Assembly: GCA_963931155.1 (NCBI GenBank)
Contig: OZ006978.1
Span: 558,001 to 622,000, forward strand
Direction of reading: 5' to 3'
Origin: CALXVA01 sp944392465
Lineage (GTDB): Bacteria; Bacillota; Clostridia; TANB77; CAG-508
DNA: 64,000 bases
Shown here in pieces: positions 8,584 through 17,652 of the stretch. Position numbers and translations under genes: made by a program. The notes beneath the pieces were generated by a model. The model was not told where the DNA came from and ran no database searches. It worked only from the letters and a program-made list of their open reading frames with translations. The first letter of the stretch is position 1. Each line of letters opens with the position of its first letter.

Positions 8584-10437
8584 ATGTGTGGTATTGTAGG
8601 ATACATAGGAAATAAAAAAGCAACACCAGTATTAATTGATGGTCTTTTATGTTTAGAATATAGAGGATATGATTCTGCTGGAATTGCAACTATTGAAAAA
8701 GATTCAATAAAGGTTATGAAAGATAAAGGAAGAGTTAATAATTTATACAATTTAGATGGTATAAATGATTTACAAGGTACTGTTGGAATTGCTCACACTA
8801 GATGGGCAACACATGGTAAGCCTTCAAAAGAAAACTCTCATCCTCATATGGATAATAGTAAAAACTTTGCTGTTGTTCATAATGGTATTATAGAAAATTA
8901 TTCAGATTTAAGAGATTTTTTAAGTAAAAGTGGTTATACATTTTATTCAGAAACTGATACAGAGGTTATTCCTAATTTAATTCATTATTATTATACTAAT
9001 GGACCTGTATCTGTTTTAGAAGATAAAAGAGAAAGATTTTTAGGTGCTGTAAAATCTGCAGTATTTGATTTAAAAGGAAGTTATGCTATAGAAGCTATAT
9101 CTCCTTTATGTCCTGATGAAATTATAGTTGTTAGAAAAGACAGCCCTCTTGTAATAGGAAAAGGAAATGGAGAAAATTTTATTGCTTCAGATATTCCAGC
9201 AATTTTAAGTCATACAAAGGATTTTTATCTATTAGATGATAATGAATTTGCTGTAGTTACTAAAGATGACGTTAGATTTTATGATAATAGTCTAGTTGAA
9301 CATAACAAATCTATTAAAAATATAGAATGGGATGCTAATGCTGCAGGAAAAGACGGTTATGAAGACTATATGCTAAAAGAAATTTATGAACAACCTACAG
9401 CTATAAGAGAAACTATTGGCTCTAGATTTAAATTAGGTGAAAAATGTTCTTTTGATGATATAGAAATTACTAAAGAATATTTATCTACTGTTAACAAAAT
9501 CTTCTTTGTTGCTTGTGGTACAGCTTGGCATGCAGGATTAGTTGGTAAAGCTTTAATGGAAAAACTTTGTAAGATTCCAACAGAGGTTGATATAGCATCT
9601 GAATTTAGATATAGAAATCCATTAATTGATGAACATACTTTATGTATTTATATAAGTCAATCTGGAGAAACAGCAGATACAATAGCAGCTTTAAAACTCG
9701 CTAAGTCTCATGGAGCAAAAACACTTGCTATTTCAAATGTTATAGGTAGTTCTATAACTAGAGAAGCTGATTATTCAATATATACTCATGCAGGACCTGA
9801 GATTGCTGTAGCATCAACAAAAGCATATACTTCACAAGTTGCATTAATTGCAATTTTAGCAATGTATTTCGCTGAAACTCTTGAAACAACAAGCGAGGCA
9901 GAAATTGAAGCTCTAAAATCAGACTTAATTGATTTGCCTTCAAAAATAGATCAAATACTTGCAAATACAGATGAAATAAAAGATTTTGCAAAAAAAGTAT
10001 ATACAGAAAAAGATATGTTCTTCTTAGGTAGGGGAACAGACTATAATGTTGCTTTAGAAGGTTCTTTAAAATTAAAAGAAATATCATATATTCATTCAGA
10101 AGCATATGCCGCAGGTGAATTAAAACATGGTCCTATAGCACTTGTAGAAAATGGAGTAACTGTTATAGGTATTATTACAAACCCACATTTAGTTGAAAAG
10201 ACTATTAGTAATATTCAAGAAGTTATAACAAGAGGAGCAAAAACATTGGTTATTACAAATCAAATACTTCCTAATGGACATTTTGATTATATAATAAATA
10301 TACCAGAAACAAATCCTCTAATCTCACCTATTCTATCTGTTATACCTATGCAACTTATTTCTTACTATATTTCTAAATTTAAAGGTTTAGATGTAGATAA
10401 GCCAAGAAATCTTGCAAAATCTGTAACAGTTGAATAA
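8584..10437 (+). CDS. glmS: Glutamine-fructose-6-phosphate aminotransferase
   Basis: Makes glucosamine-6-phosphate from fructose-6-phosphate and glutamine, the first step to cell-wall amino sugars. 617 residues. The N-terminal glutaminase domain begins MCGIVGYIG with nucleophile Cys2 and has HTRWATHG. Two SIS sugar-isomerase domains follow (CGTAWHAG, SQSGETADT, GRGTDYNVALEGSLKLKE, EAYAAGELKHGP). It ends in the family signature DKPRNLAKSVTVE. AAGGAGGT lies eight bases upstream. Controlled by the ribozyme. Confidence 0.98.
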   Translation: MCGIVGYIGNKKATPVLIDGLLCLEYRGYDSAGIATIEKDSIKVMKDKGRVNNLYNLDGINDLQGTVGIAHTRWATHGKPSKENSHPHMDNSKNFAVVHNGIIENYSDLRDFLSKSGYTFYSETDTEVIPNLIHYYYTNGPVSVLEDKRERFLGAVKSAVFDLKGSYAIEAISPLCPDEIIVVRKDSPLVIGKGNGENFIASDIPAILSHTKDFYLLDDNEFAVVTKDDVRFYDNSLVEHNKSIKNIEWDANAAGKDGYEDYMLKEIYEQPTAIRETIGSRFKLGEKCSFDDIEITKEYLSTVNKIFFVACGTAWHAGLVGKALMEKLCKIPTEVDIASEFRYRNPLIDEHTLCIYISQSGETADTIAALKLAKSHGAKTLAISNVIGSSITREADYSIYTHAGPEIAVASTKAYTSQVALIAILAMYFAETLETTSEAEIEALKSDLIDLPSKIDQILANTDEIKDFAKKVYTEKDMFFLGRGTDYNVALEGSLKLKEISYIHSEAYAAGELKHGPIALVENGVTVIGIITNPHLVEKTISNIQEVITRGAKTLVITNQILPNGHFDYIINIPETNPLISPILSVIPMQLISYYISKFKGLDVDKPRNLAKSVTVE

Positions 10438-10455
10438 CAATATCAGTAAAATGAT

Positions 10456-10520
10456 ATGACTAGTATGTGTAATTAATATGCTTAGAACTTAAAATCTAGA
10501 TATTTTCACATACTAGTCAT
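10456..10520. terminator. Inverted repeat between convergent glmS and bofA
   Basis: ATGACTAGTATGTG (10456-10469) is the exact complement of CACATACTAGTCAT (10507-10520). The loop is long (~37 bases), so this may be a shared terminator or another structured element; the pairing itself is perfect. Confidence 0.5.
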
Positions 10521-10535
10521 AAATTTTCTTTATAT

Positions 10536-10800
10536 TTATCCGAATTATTATTTTAAGTAACACTAATAGTATTGCTCCAGGTATACCTAATATTCCTACA
10601 ATAATTGCTGTTAATATATTTAATCCTATATGAAATCCAAAGTTCATTCCTATAATATTAATTATATATATAAGTATTCCTCCAAAAATTGAATTAAGTA
10701 TCAGTTTTAAAATTTTTTTTAAAGGCCATATAAATATTTTACCTAAAATAAATAACAAAATTATACATATGATAAAAGTTCCGATTGTATTAATGTTCAT
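10536..10800 (-). CDS. bofA: BofA-like sigma-K processing inhibitor, ending at a CGG +1 site
   Basis: Mother-cell membrane protein that holds the pro-sigma-K protease in check during sporulation. It is strongly hydrophobic, with family features PLKKILKLILNSIFGG near residue 26 and ILGIPGAILLVLLK near residue 70. Reading CGG (10542-10540) as sense gives 95 residues with a polar tail. Skipping the C gives GGA and then a stop at 10538, 87 residues, ending like BofA proteins shortly after GIPG. The next gene upstream resembles yaaL, which neighbours bofA in Bacillus. Confidence 0.75.
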
Positions 10801-10858
10801 AAATAAAACACCTCTTTGTAATTAATATGTTTATTTATGGACAAATATTCTTTTAAAC

Positions 10859-11131
10859 TTAAGCTTTATTTTTTCTTATATAAATCTCATTTATCATATC
10901 TAATACAATTCCTTTCTTGTGTGCTTTTTTCATAAGATAATCTAGTTTTGTTTGATTAGCCTTTATTTGATATGAGTAATAATCAATAAGACCTTCTTCT
11001 GCAAATTCAAAGTTTTTATATGCTTCTTCTAATTCATTTTTTGCCTTTATAATACTTACAATTAACTCTAAATTTTTTTCTTCTTCAGACTTATCTTTTA
11101 TTTTTTCTTCTCTAATATATTTTTCGTACAT
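10859..11131 (-). CDS. DUF2508 (YaaL-like) protein
   Basis: 90 residues, mostly charged helix, with the pattern AKNELEEAYKNFEFAEEGLIDYYSYQIKANQTKLDYLMKKA that is typical of DUF2508. Function unknown; it often precedes bofA in spore formers, as here. Start has AATGTGGGGG upstream, a strong ribosome site. Confidence 0.75.
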   Translation of the reverse strand: MYEKYIREEKIKDKSEEEKNLELIVSIIKAKNELEEAYKNFEFAEEGLIDYYSYQIKANQTKLDYLMKKAHKKGIVLDMINEIYIRKNKA

Positions 11132-11194
11132 ATTACCCCCACATTATTGTATTTTTCTATACTATTTTATTCATATTAGCTAAATTTATACATT

Positions 11195-12037
11195 TTATGA
11201 AAATATTAGAAATATAATAATCCCCAAAGTTTGAATAATGAATAAATTAATCATATTTGAAAATAGCAAATTGCTTGTAGCTTCAACAACTCCATCATTT
11301 GATTTTTTATCTCTATAATGTTTTTGAGATTCAAAAAAAGTTATAAACTCAGGGATGCTTGTAATTGCTCCTAGCAAAATTCCGATGATAAATTCTGGAA
11401 CACTTAAGACTATGCATAATATTTCTAAAGTATTTCCTAGTAATTCTCCTATAATATACAAAACAAGGGCTGAAATAATTAAGATTATTACATTTACACA
11501 TATAATTTTTTTCGAGAAACTATTTATATTGCTTTCCTTAAAATCATATTGCTTCTCACTTTTTTCATTTTCAATGTATAATTTATGTGCATTTTTACTT
11601 ACTAAATTTATAATAAAAAACAAACTTATAAAAATTGGAATATATACATATAAAAATTTGTTGTTTATATTAAGAATTATAATTAACAATGGAATTAATA
11701 TTGTTATTATTACTAATAATATATCTATTTTTATAGCTTTATTTTGTAAATTTCTCTGGTTTTTATTTATTACCACAGTAAAAAAATATTGAATTAGATT
11801 TAATATATTTGAACTAAGTACGTTAAAAAAAGCTGTATCTATAAAGCCTGTTCCCGCTGAAAATGATATAGTAAGTAGTTCTGGAATTGAAGTTGCCAAT
11901 CCTGCAATATTTCCAGTTGTTTTAGGCTTTAATTTCAAATTATTTGCAATATTCCTTAATACTTTTACTAAAATGTATTTTGAAATTAATACTATTAAAA
12001 TAGAATATATAAAAAAACTTATAAAATGAGTTAGCAT
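11195..12037 (-). CDS. CaCA-type cation exchanger-like membrane protein
   Basis: About 280 residues, eight or so hydrophobic helices. Two inverted alpha-repeats are visible: GLATSIPELLTISFSAG near residue 45 and GAITSIPEFITFFES near 230, each with the TSIPE core of the sodium/calcium exchanger superfamily. It probably exchanges cations across the membrane; ions unknown. The frame is open to a TTG at 12061, but AGGTGG lies six bases before the ATG at 12037, which I prefer. Confidence 0.75.
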   Translation of the reverse strand: MLTHFISFFIYSILIVLISKYILVKVLRNIANNLKLKPKTTGNIAGLATSIPELLTISFSAGTGFIDTAFFNVLSSNILNLIQYFFTVVINKNQRNLQNKAIKIDILLVIITILIPLLIIILNINNKFLYVYIPIFISLFFIINLVSKNAHKLYIENEKSEKQYDFKESNINSFSKKIICVNVIILIISALVLYIIGELLGNTLEILCIVLSVPEFIIGILLGAITSIPEFITFFESQKHYRDKKSNDGVVEATSNLLFSNMINLFIIQTLGIIIFLIFS

Positions 12038-12233
12038 AAACATCCACCTGCCATTATACAAATTTGCATTAATTATTCACGATTTTAATTTTATTTTATC
12101 CATATATTCACAATTTACTAAATTTTTCTTGATATTTTTGGAATATGATGATATCTTATATAATATATGATAGTTTACTTTAGAAGTTTTAAATAAAGTT
12201 TTTAGAGCATATATTGCTCGAATGGAGGTTTTT

Positions 12234-13523
12234 ATGATAGACATTAAATTTTTAAGGGAAAACCCTGATGCAGTAAAAGAAAATATTAAGAAAAAATTTC
12301 AAGATTATAAACTTGTTTTAGTTGATGAAGTTTTAGAACTTGATAAAAAGAACAGAGAAGCTAAATTAAATGGTGATGATTTAAGAATGAAAAGAAATTC
12401 ATTAAGTTCTGAAATCGGAAACCTAATGAGAGCAGGAAACAAAGATGAAGCAGAAAAAATAAAAGCAGAAGTTCAACAAATAAATGAAAAGCTTGAAGAA
12501 AATGAAAAATCTGAACATGAATATTCTGAAGCTATAACCGAAAGAATGATGAAAATTCCAAACATGATTCATGAATCAGTTCCTATAGGAGAAGATGATA
12601 GTAAAAATGTAGAAATAGAAAAATTTGGAGATCCAGTAGTTCCTAATTATGAAATACCATATCATGCTGATATAATGGAAAGTCTTAATGGATTAGACCT
12701 AGATTCTGCTAGAAGGGTAGCTGGAAATGGTTTTTATTATTTAGTAGGTGACATAGCAAGACTTCATTCAGCTATACTTTCATATGCTAGAGATTTTATG
12801 ATTAATAAAGGTTTTACCTATTGTATACCACCATATATGATTCGTAGCGATGTTGTTACAGGCGTTATGAGTTTTGAAGAAATGGATGCAATGATGTATA
12901 AAATTGAAGGAGAAGACCTATATTTAATTGGAACTAGTGAACATTCTATGATAGGAAAATTTAAAGGACAAATATTACAAAAAGCTGATATGCCTTACAC
13001 AATGACATCTTACTCACCTTGCTTTAGAAAAGAAAAAGGCGCTCATGGTATAGAAGAACGTGGTGTGTACCGTATACATCAATTTGAAAAACAAGAAATG
13101 ATAGTTGTATGTGAACCAGATGACAGTTGGAATTGGTATGATAAATTATGGTCATATACTGTAGAATTATTTAGAAGTATGGATATTCCAGTTCGTACTC
13201 TTGAATGTTGTAGTGGAGATTTAGCTGATTTAAAAGCTAAAAGCTGTGATGTTGAAGCATGGAGTCCAAGACAACAAAAATACTTTGAAGTTGGAAGTTG
13301 TTCAAACTTAACAGATGCTCAAGCCAGACGTTTAGGAATTAGAATAAAAGGAGAAAAAGGAAATTACTATGCACACACTCTAAACAATACTGTTGTTGCT
13401 CCACCTCGTATGTTAATTGCATTTTTGGAAAATAACTATAATGAAGATGGAAGTGTAAATATTCCAGAAGTACTTCGTCCATATATGGGGGGAACTGAAA
13501 AATTAATTCCAAACAAAAAATAA
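12234..13523 (+). CDS. serS: Seryl-tRNA synthetase
   Basis: Class II synthetase for serine. 429 residues from the ATG at 12234, which has GGAGG five bases upstream; an in-frame ATG at 12222 lacks a site. An N-terminal helical arm (residues ~30-100) binds tRNA. Motif 2 is CFRKEKGAHGIEERGVYRIHQFEK and motif 3 AHTLNNTVVAPPRMLIAFLEN. A small hairpin GAGCA/TGCTC (about 12205-12218) abuts the ribosome site. No T-box sequence is seen upstream. Its CGG triplet (in ATCGGA) is out of frame. Confidence 0.97.
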   Translation: MIDIKFLRENPDAVKENIKKKFQDYKLVLVDEVLELDKKNREAKLNGDDLRMKRNSLSSEIGNLMRAGNKDEAEKIKAEVQQINEKLEENEKSEHEYSEAITERMMKIPNMIHESVPIGEDDSKNVEIEKFGDPVVPNYEIPYHADIMESLNGLDLDSARRVAGNGFYYLVGDIARLHSAILSYARDFMINKGFTYCIPPYMIRSDVVTGVMSFEEMDAMMYKIEGEDLYLIGTSEHSMIGKFKGQILQKADMPYTMTSYSPCFRKEKGAHGIEERGVYRIHQFEKQEMIVVCEPDDSWNWYDKLWSYTVELFRSMDIPVRTLECCSGDLADLKAKSCDVEAWSPRQQKYFEVGSCSNLTDAQARRLGIRIKGEKGNYYAHTLNNTVVAPPRMLIAFLENNYNEDGSVNIPEVLRPYMGGTEKLIPNKK

Positions 13524-13535
13524 TTTTACAAAAGA

Positions 13536-13637
13536 GGATGGACTTGTTTTGTAAGAAAAGCGGCTTCGCCAATATGCACATTCCAAGGTAATTTAACCTT
13601 GTTAAATAGAAAAAATTAGTCCATCCTTTTATAATAA
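13536..13637 (+). other. Structured intergenic RNA or terminator region after serS
   Basis: AGGATGGACT and AGTCCATCCT enclose about 70 bases that hold two smaller hairpins, GGC-TTC-GCC and CAAGGT...ACCTTG, and the outer stem is followed by TTTTAT. Most likely a branched terminator, possibly a small RNA. Confidence 0.45.
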
Positions 13638-13683
13638 TCTCATAATAAATGCAAAATTTAAGTTTGCTTAAACGGAGGTAAAA

Positions 13684-14265
13684 ATGATAATTAAAAGTCC
13701 CGAATTTAAAATTTCTGCAGTTAGTCCTAAGCAATATCCCAATGATGGACTTCCTCAAGTTGTTTTGGTTGGCAAATCAAATGTTGGCAAATCTTCTTTT
13801 ATAAATAGCATGATTAATCGAAAAAGATTAGCAAGGACGAGTAGTGAACCTGGAAAAACTAGACAGATTAATTTTTATAAAATGGATGATTTATTTTATT
13901 TTGTTGATTTGCCTGGATATGGTTATAGTAAAATGTCAAAAACAGAACAAGTAAAAGTAGGTGGATTTATAGAAGAGTATTTAAAAAAGTGCAAAAGCAT
14001 AGCTTTAATAGTTTTTTTAATCGATATAAGACATTCCCCTACCGAAAATGATAAGTTAATGTATCAGTATGTTATTAATTCAAATAGTCCATGTATAATA
14101 ATAGCAAATAAAGCTGACAAAATTGCAATTACTAAGGTGGATTCAGCTGTAGAAAAGTTGCAAAATGAATTAAATCCCTTAAAAGACTTTACCTTTTTAC
14201 CTTACTCTTCAGAAAGGAGAATTTATTCTGATAAAGTTTGGGAAGAAATTGAAAAATATATATAG
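13684..14265 (+). CDS. engB: Ribosome biogenesis GTP-binding protein EngB/YsxC
   Basis: Essential GTPase in 50S assembly. 193 residues. G1 is GKSNVGKSS near residue 30, G2 region around SEPGKTR, G3 DLPGYG near 77, G4 NKAD near 143. GGAGG precedes the start by six bases. Downstream of serS on the same strand. Confidence 0.96.
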   Translation: MIIKSPEFKISAVSPKQYPNDGLPQVVLVGKSNVGKSSFINSMINRKRLARTSSEPGKTRQINFYKMDDLFYFVDLPGYGYSKMSKTEQVKVGGFIEEYLKKCKSIALIVFLIDIRHSPTENDKLMYQYVINSNSPCIIIANKADKIAITKVDSAVEKLQNELNPLKDFTFLPYSSERRIYSDKVWEEIEKYI

Positions 14266-14338
14266 ACTTAACAAATTTATAGAAAATTTTTCAAAGTAAC
14301 GATTATTGAACATTTTTTATATAATTTGTAATATCTAA

Positions 14339-14367
14339 AAAAACTGCTAATTTAATAGCAGTTTTTC
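14339..14367. terminator. Bidirectional terminator between engB and the DUF951 gene
   Basis: AAAAACTGCT and AGCAGTTTTT pair around an eight-base loop, with T runs on both strands, between two convergent genes. Confidence 0.85.
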
Positions 14368-14371
14368 TTAT

Positions 14372-14560
14372 TTATTTTTCTTCTTTTTCCACTTTTCTTA
14401 CAATCATTTTAAGTGCTTTTTGTCTTTCTAGCATTATAGTATGACCACACCCTAAACATTTAAGTTTAAAGTCTACTCCTACTCTAGTTATTTCCCATAG
14501 TTTACTACCACAAGGGTGTTGTTTTTTAGTTCTTACTATATCTCCTATATTATATTCCAT
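14372..14560 (-). CDS. DUF951 protein (YyzM-like)
   Basis: 62 residues: GDIVRTKKQHPCGSKLWEI then KCLGCGHTIMLER, the conserved core of DUF951, with three cysteines and a histidine that may bind zinc. Nucleic-acid binding is suspected for the family but unproven. Its ATG overlaps the stop codon of gltX by one base, so the two are translationally coupled. Confidence 0.85.
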   Translation of the reverse strand: MEYNIGDIVRTKKQHPCGSKLWEITRVGVDFKLKCLGCGHTIMLERQKALKMIVRKVEKEEK

Positions 14561-16209
14561 TATGACCTCGCTTTTTCTAAACGTTTTATTACACTTTCTT
14601 TTCCTAGCACTTGCATTATTTCATACATATCTGGTGTGTTTTGTCTACCTGTTAATGCTACTCTTATAACTGTACTAATATCCCCAACATGACCTGGCCA
14701 TTTTTCTGGCTCTTTTTTATATTCTTTTACTTCTCTTGCATATCCCGTTTTTTCTGCCAAGTCTTTTATTTTATTAAACCAAGTTTCTTTATCATGGTCT
14801 ATATCAAAATATTCTTCAATATATAATTTTAATATTTTATTTATTTCTTCTTTATCATTAATTTTTGCATAATCATATGAAATATCTGTATTTAAGAATT
14901 TATCGTCATACATATATATAATATTATTTTTTACTTCAGACCATTTTGATATATCTTTTCTTGGCTTTTTATTTCCTCTTTCTATTCCTAATACTTTTAA
15001 AGAATATTCTTTGTCTTCTAGCATTTCTACTAATTCTTTGTCATATTCTTTTGCCCATTCTAAAGCTTTTTCGTATACTTCTTCTGCAGACATTTTTGAT
15101 ATAACAGTTTTTCCTATATCTAATAGTTTAACCATATCAAATAATGCTCCACTTACACTCATTTTATTTAACTGAAAATCAAATTCATCTATACTTTTAT
15201 CTGGATTTGTTCTTCTCCAGTTTTCAAAATTTGAGTTTGCTATATTTAGTAAATATTCCTTTACTGCAAGTGGTGGTATTCCTTCTTCTTTATAATAGTT
15301 AACTGCAGCTTCTGGATCTTTTCTCTTGCTTAATTTACGCTTATTACCGCTGTCATTTTTCATTATAGGTGCTATATGTGCATACTTTGGTGCTTTAAAT
15401 CCAAGTTCATGGAATAACTGTAAATGTAATGGAACAGATGAAAGCCATTCATCACTACGTATTACATGTGTAGTTCTCATTAAGTGATCATCTACTGCAT
15501 GTGCAAAATGGTATGTTGGCAAGCCATCTGCTTTTATTATTACTATATCTTGGTCATTTTCTGGGAAATTAACATTTCCTTTTATAATATCATGATGTTT
15601 TATTTTATTGTATTCTTTTCCGTGTGATTTAAAACGTATTATACATTTTTCTCCATTTTTTATTTTTTCTGCTGCTTCCTCAATAGTAAAATTTCTGCAC
15701 TTAGCCCATATACCATAATAGCCAGGTCTAACTTTTGCAGTTTCTTGTTTTTTTCTAATCTCTTCTACTTCTTCTGAAGTACAAAAGCATGGATACGCTT
15801 TTCCCTGTGCTAATAAATATTTTGCATAAGCTTGATATATATCTTTTCTTAAAGATTGTTTATATGGTCCATAATTTCCTATTTCTTCTGTTTCTGTTAT
15901 CATTCCTTCATCTGGTGCCATATCAAAATCTTGTAATGAATTTACTATTCCAGTAACACCTTTTTCTACCTCTCTTTTTTGGTCTGTGTCCTCCACTCTT
16001 AAAAAGAATATACCACCCGTTCTTTTAGTAGCTTCTCTTGCTACTAAAGCTTGATATAGTCCTCCTATGTGAACAAAACCTGTAGGGCTTGGTGCAAATC
16101 TTGATACTATTGCTCCTTCTGGCAAATTTCTTTCTGGATATTTTTCCTCATAGTATGAAATATCCTTTGCATTTGGAAATATTAAATCTGCTAAGTCTTT
16201 GTAATCCAT
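14560..16209 (-). CDS. gltX: Glutamyl-tRNA synthetase (class I Glu/Gln type)
   Basis: 549 residues. HIGH motif FAPSPTGFVHIGGLYQA near residue 38 and KMSKS-like KRKLSKRKDPEAA near residue 291. VDDHLMRTTHVIRSDEWL fits the GluRS family. The chain is longer than the standard bacterial GluRS at its N-terminus (FPNAKDISYYEEKYPERNLPEG-like lead), a form seen in clostridia. It is the last host gene before the prophage left end. Confidence 0.92.
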   Translation of the reverse strand: MDYKDLADLIFPNAKDISYYEEKYPERNLPEGAIVSRFAPSPTGFVHIGGLYQALVAREATKRTGGIFFLRVEDTDQKREVEKGVTGIVNSLQDFDMAPDEGMITETEEIGNYGPYKQSLRKDIYQAYAKYLLAQGKAYPCFCTSEEVEEIRKKQETAKVRPGYYGIWAKCRNFTIEEAAEKIKNGEKCIIRFKSHGKEYNKIKHHDIIKGNVNFPENDQDIVIIKADGLPTYHFAHAVDDHLMRTTHVIRSDEWLSSVPLHLQLFHELGFKAPKYAHIAPIMKNDSGNKRKLSKRKDPEAAVNYYKEEGIPPLAVKEYLLNIANSNFENWRRTNPDKSIDEFDFQLNKMSVSGALFDMVKLLDIGKTVISKMSAEEVYEKALEWAKEYDKELVEMLEDKEYSLKVLGIERGNKKPRKDISKWSEVKNNIIYMYDDKFLNTDISYDYAKINDKEEINKILKLYIEEYFDIDHDKETWFNKIKDLAEKTGYAREVKEYKKEPEKWPGHVGDISTVIRVALTGRQNTPDMYEIMQVLGKESVIKRLEKARS

Positions 16210-16320
16210 TTTCTTCCCTCTCTTTATCTAAAAAATCTTTGTATATTATACTCTATTTTTTAATAATTTACAATAACAAGTAAATAAAAACCAGTAAAAT
16301 CCCAAATTAATAACAAATAG

Positions 16321-16392
16321 ATAATACCAAGACTGCAAAGTCTTGGTATTACTGTATTTTGCTATACTTCCATAATAATTGGTAATATCATA
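16321..16392. other. attL: left attachment core, copy of the RNase J 3' end
   Basis: 72 bases that match 52416-52487 at 64 positions without gaps. On the minus strand it still encodes the last nine residues of RNase J (MILPIIMEV) and the stop. It also keeps a perfect terminator stem (ATACCAAGACT/AGTCTTGGTAT with GCAA or TTGC loop). The crossover must lie in one of the identical blocks, such as ACTTCCATAAT or ATTGGTAATATCATA. Confidence 0.85.
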
Positions 16393-16502
16393 TTTAGGTT
16401 TTTTGCCATTTTTTCTAAACATTGATATTACTAGATTTCCTTGGTATTTCAATGTTTTTACGATTTTTATAAACTTATTAAAAACTCTTAAATTTTATTG
16501 GG

Positions 16503-16530
16503 TGGGTAACAAAAGGGTAACAAATTAATA
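16503..16530. promoter_or_regulatory. Probable integrase arm-type site, left
   Basis: GGTAACAAAAGGGTAACAAATTAATA-type sequence, about 110 bases inside attL. The same 25-26 bases in the same orientation lie beside attR (52392-52417). The unit itself has two GGTAACAA halves. Arm sites of this kind flank the core in phage attP. Confidence 0.7.
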
Positions 16531-16585
16531 AATTGACTTTATTAGCAATATAATTTAGTATATATCATATATGATAGCAAAAGTA

Positions 16586-16614
16586 AAAAAGCTAGTCTCT
16601 CTGACTAGCTTTTT
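16586..16614. terminator. Bidirectional terminator at the prophage left end
   Basis: AAAAAGCTAGTC and GACTAGCTTTTT form a perfect 12-bp stem with loop TCTCT. It insulates the cargo genes from the host side. Confidence 0.85.
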
Positions 16615-16686
16615 GATATGACCAATTTTATTATAGCATGTTATTTTTGAAAAATTTGTCGAAACCTGTAATCCATTTCTATTTTT

Positions 16687-16935
16687 CTATAATTTTATAT
16701 TATCCAAATTAATTCCTTCAGGGACATTAATCTTCATTTTATTTTTCTTTCTGAATTTATAATCTAATATAGTTATTCCTGTAATTCTTTTCGTTTTTAT
16801 ACTTTTTCTTACAAAAATTCCTTCCTCTATTTCCTTTGTTATAGATGGCTCAGGTTCTCCTATACTCAAATATAAAATATCATCTTCACTGTCATAATTA
16901 TAATTATATTTTATTGTTGTAGTTAATGTAGACAC
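16687..16935 (-). CDS. DUF2283 protein, possible antitoxin partner
   Basis: About 82 residues with the DUF2283 pattern: YDSEDDILYLSIGEPEPS, then EIEEGIFVRKS and ITGITILDYKFR. I choose the GTG at 16935, with GGAGG eight bases upstream; an ATG at 16950 is also in frame. It overlaps the 3' end of the nuclease-like gene. DUF2283 genes often stand beside RelE- or DUF4258-type toxins, so an antitoxin role is plausible but inferred from context. Confidence 0.75.
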   Translation of the reverse strand: MSTLTTTIKYNYNYDSEDDILYLSIGEPEPSITKEIEEGIFVRKSIKTKRITGITILDYKFRKKNKMKINVPEGINLDNIKL

Positions 16936-17281
16936 ATTCGCCACCTCCATTTCCTAGCTCGCTAGAATAGAAACTAGTAGTAACATGTGCTCTTTTTTTA
17001 TTACTATCATTATATTCAACTATAACATTATTGTACTCAGAAACTTCTTTTCTATTCGTTTTTCTAATAAAATGAAATCTTTTATCTGGAAAAATTTTAG
17101 CTCTATATACTATAGTAGGAAATTGAATAGTTTTCTCTATGTCTCTTTCATGGCCTTTCATTTCAGGATGATTTGCTACAATATGTTTATCAAATTTTTC
17201 TTGAGATAATTCTACAATTGTACCATCTATTGCACTTTCTGTTTCAAATATTAATTTATTTGTCTTTTCCTCCATCATCAT
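16904..17281 (-). CDS. PBECR/barnase-EndoU-like nuclease-fold protein, candidate toxin
   Basis: 125 residues. The order ELSQEKFDKHIVANHPEM (a W/F..HI..HPE motif), EKTIQFPTIVYRA, RFHFIRKTN, and AHVTTSFYSSE is that of small phage-borne barnase/EndoU/ColE5-RelE-like nucleases (PBECR group). His33 and the terminal TSFY are likely active-site elements. It overlaps both neighbours, so the three genes are translated together. Expression from the cargo promoter would occur in the lysogen. Toxin activity is inferred. Confidence 0.6.
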   Translation of the reverse strand: MMMEEKTNKLIFETESAIDGTIVELSQEKFDKHIVANHPEMKGHERDIEKTIQFPTIVYRAKIFPDKRFHFIRKTNRKEVSEYNNVIVEYNDSNKKRAHVTTSFYSSELGNGGGECVYINYNNKI

Positions 17282-17525
17282 TTATCCCTTCACTTTTTTC
17301 TATTCTATCCACTATAACATTTATTTTTCTCGTTCTTTTTTCGTACTCCTCTATAGCTTTCCCTAACATTATATTAGTTAATTTTGCTTGCTCAGGACTA
17401 AATACAATATCGCATAGTTCTATTTCTTCATTTTTAGACTGATAATTTATTTTTAATTTTATATCTATATTTGTTACTTCTATTCCTGTTGCATTAGTAT
17501 AATATATTTTTTTTTCTTTCTCCAT
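17256..17525 (-). CDS. DUF3467-like protein
   Basis: 89 residues, with a central part ...IVFSPEQAKLTNIMLGKAIEEYEKR that matches DUF3467 (a ...MSPQHAK...L...YE pattern). Function unknown. First gene of the three-gene cargo unit and nearest to its promoter. Confidence 0.6.
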   Translation of the reverse strand: MEKEKKIYYTNATGIEVTNIDIKLKINYQSKNEEIELCDIVFSPEQAKLTNIMLGKAIEEYEKRTRKINVIVDRIEKSEGINDDGGKDK

Positions 17526-17605
17526 ATATATCTTACTCCCTCCAATAATAATTATTATATCATGAATTTACATAATTAGTCAATTTTTACATATTATGCA
17601 TATAA

Positions 17606-17633
17606 ATCATACCATATTTTATTTTATTGTCAA
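17606..17633 (-). promoter_or_regulatory. Cargo promoter
   Basis: Minus-strand TTGACA (17633-17628), 16-base spacer, TATGAT (17611-17606), 80 bases before the DUF3467 start. It separates the cargo genes from the lysis genes and should be active in the lysogen. Confidence 0.75.
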
Positions 17634-17652
17634 TATTATGGAGAAAATATTT

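Noticed and set aside
12062..12233. T-box leader for serS
   Set aside because: No T-box core sequence or antiterminator is visible; only a small hairpin near the ribosome site.
16246..16452. 68-residue ORF across attL
   Set aside because: It reads the attachment core out of the RNase J frame and has no ribosome site or family match.
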